NCBI GenBank assembly: GCA_021107695.1 | Contig: JAIOSI010000151.1 | Location: 1-8,580 of the forward strand | Length of the DNA stretch: 8,580 nt | Direction: 5' to 3' | DNA from: a bacterium | Lineage (GTDB): Bacteria; RBG-13-66-14 | In this document: positions 6,720-8,580 of the stretch, piece by piece | How positions within the stretch are numbered: the first letter of the stretch is position 1 | How the letters are laid out: each line of letters starts with the position of its first letter | Notes under the pieces: generated by a model | Database searches by the model: none | Told to the model about the DNA's origin: nothing | What the model saw: only the letters and a program-made list of their open reading frames with translations | Translations under genes and position numbers: made by a program

Positions 6720-6741
6720 CGCCTCTTCGGGGGCGGTTTCT
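6720..6741 (+). terminator. UUCG-tetraloop terminator after the zinc-ribbon gene
   Basis: CGCCTC and GGGGCG (6720-6725 and 6730-6735) pair in 6 bp with one wobble around a TTCG loop closed by C-G, the very stable cUUCGg fold. The + strand continues GTTTCT. The T run is short, but the hairpin lies 49 nt after the TAA at 6670 and faces the convergent xseB, so a terminator role is reasonable. Confidence 0.5.
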
Positions 6742-6767
6742 ATGTGGAGAGCCTATTGCTGATGTCA

Positions 6768-6814
6768 GCCCCTCACCCCAGCCCGCGGGCTAGCTCCTCC
6801 CCAGAGGGGAGAGG
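6768..6814 (+). repeat. CCCCTCACCC-type interspersed repeat, copy A
   Basis: The order is GCCCCTCACCCCAGCCCG, then a perfect 12-nt palindrome AGCCCGCGGGCT (6780-6791), then hairpin CTCCCC-AGA-GGGGAG (6797-6811). A diverged copy in the opposite orientation lies at 8401-8452. Repeats opening with CCCCTCACCC and ending in a CTCCCC/GGGGAG hairpin occur between genes in many bacterial genomes (general knowledge). This copy begins 8 nt past the xseB stop and could end that transcript. Confidence 0.7.
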
Positions 6815-6822
6815 CAATACGG

Positions 6823-7068
6823 CTATTCCAACTTTAATGGCTTTTCTTTCAGCTCGCCGTCGGTTCCCTCAACCAGCTCGGTCAGGCGACGCTCGGTGCC
6901 GTCGAGCTGCTTCTGGCAGGCACGGGAGAGCGTCAGCCCCTCCTCAAAGAGAGAGATCAGTTTGCCCAGGGGATGCTTTCCCTCTTCCAGCTCGGCGACG
7001 ACCGCCTCGACCCGCTCCAGAGCCTCCTCGAAGCTCCGCTCCTGCGTTTCCTGCTTCTTCGCTTCCAA
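6823..7068 (-). CDS. xseB: Exodeoxyribonuclease VII small subunit
   Basis: This 81-residue protein is the small subunit of exonuclease VII. Several copies wrap each XseA chain to form the enzyme that degrades single-stranded DNA to oligonucleotides in repair. The family signature is clear: RSFEEALERVEAVVAELEEG (11-30), PLGKLISLFEEGLTL (33-47) and CQKQLDGTERRL (51-62), a helical hairpin followed by a charged tail. Length is typical. The start codon is TTG at 7068, chosen because AGGAG at 7074-7078 precedes it by 5 nt and the family alignment begins just after it. The first 125 nt overlap the 3' end of xseA in another frame, so the two are probably translated from one message. A repeat hairpin follows the stop by 8 nt. 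Confidence 0.9.
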   Translation of the reverse strand: MEAKKQETQERSFEEALERVEAVVAELEEGKHPLGKLISLFEEGLTLSRACQKQLDGTERRLTELVEGTDGELKEKPLKLE

Positions 7069-8284
7069 TGGTTCTCCTGACTATTGTTTCGGCAATGCCG
7101 TCGTGAAAATGAACCCGCAGCTCGTCGGCTGGCTTGATCTGGGTGATCGACTCCACAGCGCGCTCGCCCTTGCTGATGAAGGCGTAGCCTCGCCCCAGAA
7201 TCCGCCGGGGGTCAAGCTGCTCCAGGGAGGCTGCGGCGGTCTGTACTCGTCGTGTCTGCTCGGCTAGCTGGCTTTGGGTTAGGTGAGTCAGCCGCTGCTC
7301 CAGCCCGTCCAGCCGCTGACGGTGGAGGTTCAGGCGGTTGCTCATCCGCTGGGGAGTGAGAGCGGAGAGGGCAAACTCCAGCCGCTGCCGCTCGCCCTCA
7401 ATACGATTGCTAAGGATCCGCCGCAGGCTCGCCTCTGCCCGCTGGGTTCGCTGGTGAAGCTCCGCCCGTTCGGCGGTTACCAGCTCGGCGGCGGCACTGG
7501 GGGTCGGCGCGCGAAGGTCGGCAACGAAGTCGGCAATGGTGAAGTCCACCTCATGCCCCACCGCGCTGATGACCGGAATCGGACAGCCGTGAATCGCCCG
7601 TGCCAGGGCTTCGTCGTTAAAGCAGAAGAGGTCTTCGTAAGAGCCGCCGCCCCGCCCGATTATCAGGACATCCACCAACCCGCTGTTCCCCAAGAGGTTA
7701 ACCGCCTCGGCGAGCTTTGCTCCGGCTCCTCTGCCCTGCACCGGGGCGTGGTGGAGCAGCACATCCAGTCCGCCGTGGCGACGCTCCATCACGTTGAGCA
7801 GATCGCGCAGAGCAGCGGTGTCCCGGCTGGTTACCAGCCCAACCCGCTTCGGAAGCCGGGGGAGCTTCCGCTTATGCTCCTGGTCGAAGAGTCCCTCCGC
7901 CTTCAGCTTGAGCTTCAGCTCCTCAAAGGCTCGCTGGAGCGCGCCGATGCCCAGGGGGAGCAGCTCTCGACAGATGAGTTGATAGCCACCCCGTGGGGGA
8001 TAGACCGAGAGCGAGCCGTAGGCGGCGACCTCCACCCCGTCCTTCGGCTTGAACTCCAGCCGCTGCGGAGCGGGGCGGAACATCGCCACGCTGATTACCG
8101 CGCCGTCGTCCTTGAGTCGAAAGTAGAGATGTCCGCTACCGGCGAGCTTGACATCGGTCAGCTCACCACGAACCCAGAGCGGCGGAAAGCCTTCCTCCAG
8201 CGTCTCCTTAATCAACCCGGTCAGCCCGCTGACCGAAAAGGGACGCTCCGCCGTTCCGCTACCGCTGTTCGAATAATCTAACAT
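6944..8284 (-). CDS. xseA: Exodeoxyribonuclease VII large subunit
   Basis: This 446-residue protein is the catalytic subunit of exonuclease VII, which acts on single-stranded DNA with the product of xseB. Domains in order are an N-terminal OB fold (about 16-110; PLWVRGELTDVKLAGSGHLYFRLKDD, YGSLSVYPPRGGYQL) and the catalytic exonuclease VII large-subunit domain (VGLVTSRDTAALRDLLNV, 148-165; IIGRGGGSYEDLFCFNDE, 208-225; ISAVGHEVDFTIADFVADLRAPTPSAAAE, 239-267). A long coiled coil rich in Arg, Gln and Leu spans about 268-355, and the C-terminal RILGRGYA is at 361-368. The usual family end is near residue 405. The remaining 41 residues are Gly/Arg/Ala-rich (GGSGAGRGGRRRAGRG) and read through the xseB start region, giving a 125-nt overlap. 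This tail may be a real extension or the result of a lost stop codon or a frameshift. The ATG at 8284 sits 6 nt after a good -10 box, so the transcript may be leaderless. Confidence 0.94.
   Translation of the reverse strand: MLDYSNSGSGTAERPFSVSGLTGLIKETLEEGFPPLWVRGELTDVKLAGSGHLYFRLKDDGAVISVAMFRPAPQRLEFKPKDGVEVAAYGSLSVYPPRGGYQLICRELLPLGIGALQRAFEELKLKLKAEGLFDQEHKRKLPRLPKRVGLVTSRDTAALRDLLNVMERRHGGLDVLLHHAPVQGRGAGAKLAEAVNLLGNSGLVDVLIIGRGGGSYEDLFCFNDEALARAIHGCPIPVISAVGHEVDFTIADFVADLRAPTPSAAAELVTAERAELHQRTQRAEASLRRILSNRIEGERQRLEFALSALTPQRMSNRLNLHRQRLDGLEQRLTHLTQSQLAEQTRRVQTAAASLEQLDPRRILGRGYAFISKGERAVESITQIKPADELRVHFHDGIAETIVRRTIGSEEAGNAGAELRGGSGAGRGGRRRAGRGKASPGQTDLSL
7074..7078 (-). promoter_or_regulatory. 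Shine-Dalgarno deciding the TTG start of xseB
   Basis: The minus strand reads AGGAG, then AACCA, then TTG at 7068. The spacing of 5 nt is good, and no ATG or GTG fits the xseB frame nearby. The site lies inside the xseA reading frame. Confidence 0.65.
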
Positions 8285-8290
8285 CGCTCA

Positions 8291-8319
8291 ATCTTAGCCC
8301 AGAGCCGGATTATCGTCAA
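8291..8319 (-). promoter_or_regulatory. Sigma70-type promoter of xseA, possibly leaderless
   Basis: The minus strand has TTGACG (8314-8319, 5 of 6 matches), exactly 17 nt of spacer and TAAGAT (8291-8296, 4 of 6). Only 6 nt separate the -10 from the ATG at 8284, which places the expected transcription start at or next to the A of the start codon. A GAG 2 nt before the ATG is a poor ribosome site. Confidence 0.6.
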
Positions 8320-8351
8320 TGCCGGAGATTGATTCGTTATTGAATTGGGCA

Positions 8352-8375
8352 GGGCGGACACAGGTCCGCCCCTAC
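8352..8375 (-). repeat. GTAGGG-type palindromic element, copy 5
   Basis: The minus strand begins GTAGGGGCGGACCTG and ends TGTCCGCCC. The arms GGGCGGAC/GTCCGCCC (8352-8359 and 8364-8371) pair around a 4-nt loop. Unlike copies 1-4, it does not follow a visible gene; it lies upstream of the xseA promoter and may belong to a gene beyond the window. Confidence 0.6.
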
Positions 8376-8400
8376 AAAATCTTGCGAATCTTAGTCCTGT

Positions 8401-8452
8401 CTCTCTCTCCCCACAGGGGAGGGGTCTCGTCCCACGGGCTAGGGTGAGGGGC
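8401..8452 (-). repeat. CCCCTCACCC-type interspersed repeat, copy B
   Basis: On the minus strand it reads CCCCTCACCCTAGCCCGTGG and ends in the hairpin CTCCCC-TGT-GGGGAG (8407-8421). It aligns with copy A at 6768-6814 in the same order: head, AGCCCG block, CTCCCC hairpin. The central palindrome of copy A is broken here. It is flanked on both sides by GTAGGG-type elements. Confidence 0.65.
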
Positions 8453-8485
8453 AGGGCGGCTAATGGGGTTGTATTCTTGCTTTTC

Positions 8486-8512
8486 GGGCGGGCGGAAAAA
8501 TACCAGCCCTAC
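8486..8512 (-). repeat. GTAGGG-type element, degenerate copy 6
   Basis: The minus strand begins GTAGGGCTGGTATTTTTCCG and ends CCGCCC. Only part of the palindrome remains (GGCTGG against CCGCC with a mismatch). It is assigned to the family mainly by its GTAGGG head and its position near copy 5, so it is the weakest member. Confidence 0.4.
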
Positions 8513-8580
8513 ACAAACCACGCAATATAGACCACATTAGCCATTCTCACGACCTATTTGCGTAAGGAAGAGGCCACCCC

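Larger units (their letters stand above)
8285..8580. other. Gene-free region upstream of xseA
   Basis: No convincing gene on either strand. It holds the xseA promoter (8291-8319) and three short palindromic repeats of two families (8352-8512). The last 65 bases show no recognisable feature. An open frame of 61 codons on the + strand (8345-8530) is made almost entirely of the repeats. Confidence 0.6.

Noticed and set aside
7283..8281. A 332-codon open frame on the + strand opposite xseA
   Set aside because: It is the mirror of a high-GC conserved gene. The translation has no family motifs, and xseA on the other strand carries every expected signature.
16..8512. GTAGGG elements as a CRISPR array
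   Set aside because: Copies are hundreds to thousands of bases apart, differ in sequence and have no regular spacers or cas genes.
8345..8530. A 61-codon + strand frame upstream of xseA
   Set aside because: It consists of three palindromic repeats read through, with no ribosome site or protein character.

Overview
The window looks like chromosomal DNA from an uncultured or little-studied Gram-negative-type bacterium. Most of it is GC-rich, roughly 60% by eye. The core genes are densely packed and nearly all on the minus strand: XseA, XseB, polyprenyl synthase and dihydroorotase. A type IV prepilin-like gene is present. Short palindromic interspersed elements (GTAGGG-type and CCCCTCACCC-type) sit between genes. 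I cannot assign a phylum from sequence alone. No rRNA, tRNA, CRISPR array, transposase or phage structural gene is visible.

Layout in minus-strand transcription order. 8580-8285 holds no gene, three short palindromic repeats and a good promoter. xseA (8284-6944) reads into xseB (7068-6823) with an unusually long overlap; together they encode exonuclease VII. Next is a small low-GC zinc-ribbon gene in the opposite direction (6479-6670), with its own promoter and hairpin terminator. Then come a short-chain polyprenyl diphosphate synthase (ispA type, 6326-5436) and dihydroorotase (pyrC, 5376-4069). These are followed by a 664-residue prepilin-like protein with a large Ig-containing ectodomain (3994-2000), a low-GC 200-residue unknown protein (1983-1381) and an MFS exporter of the fosmidomycin-resistance type (1242-67).

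The core genes are unrelated housekeeping functions: DNA repair, isoprenoid synthesis, pyrimidine synthesis and drug efflux. XseA and XseB act together, and ispA is their frequent neighbour in other bacteria. Here that neighbourhood is interrupted by the inverted zinc-ribbon gene. The two low-GC genes stand out as likely acquired.

The most coherent structural signal is regulatory. Each minus-strand gene that does not run directly into the next one is followed within 8-26 nt of its stop codon by a palindromic interspersed element. The two genes lacking one (xseA and the prepilin gene) are exactly those that overlap or nearly abut the next gene. I do not see a complete new multigene system. The best candidates for new biology are the Ig-tipped prepilin, the two low-GC unknown genes and the 3'-end palindromes.
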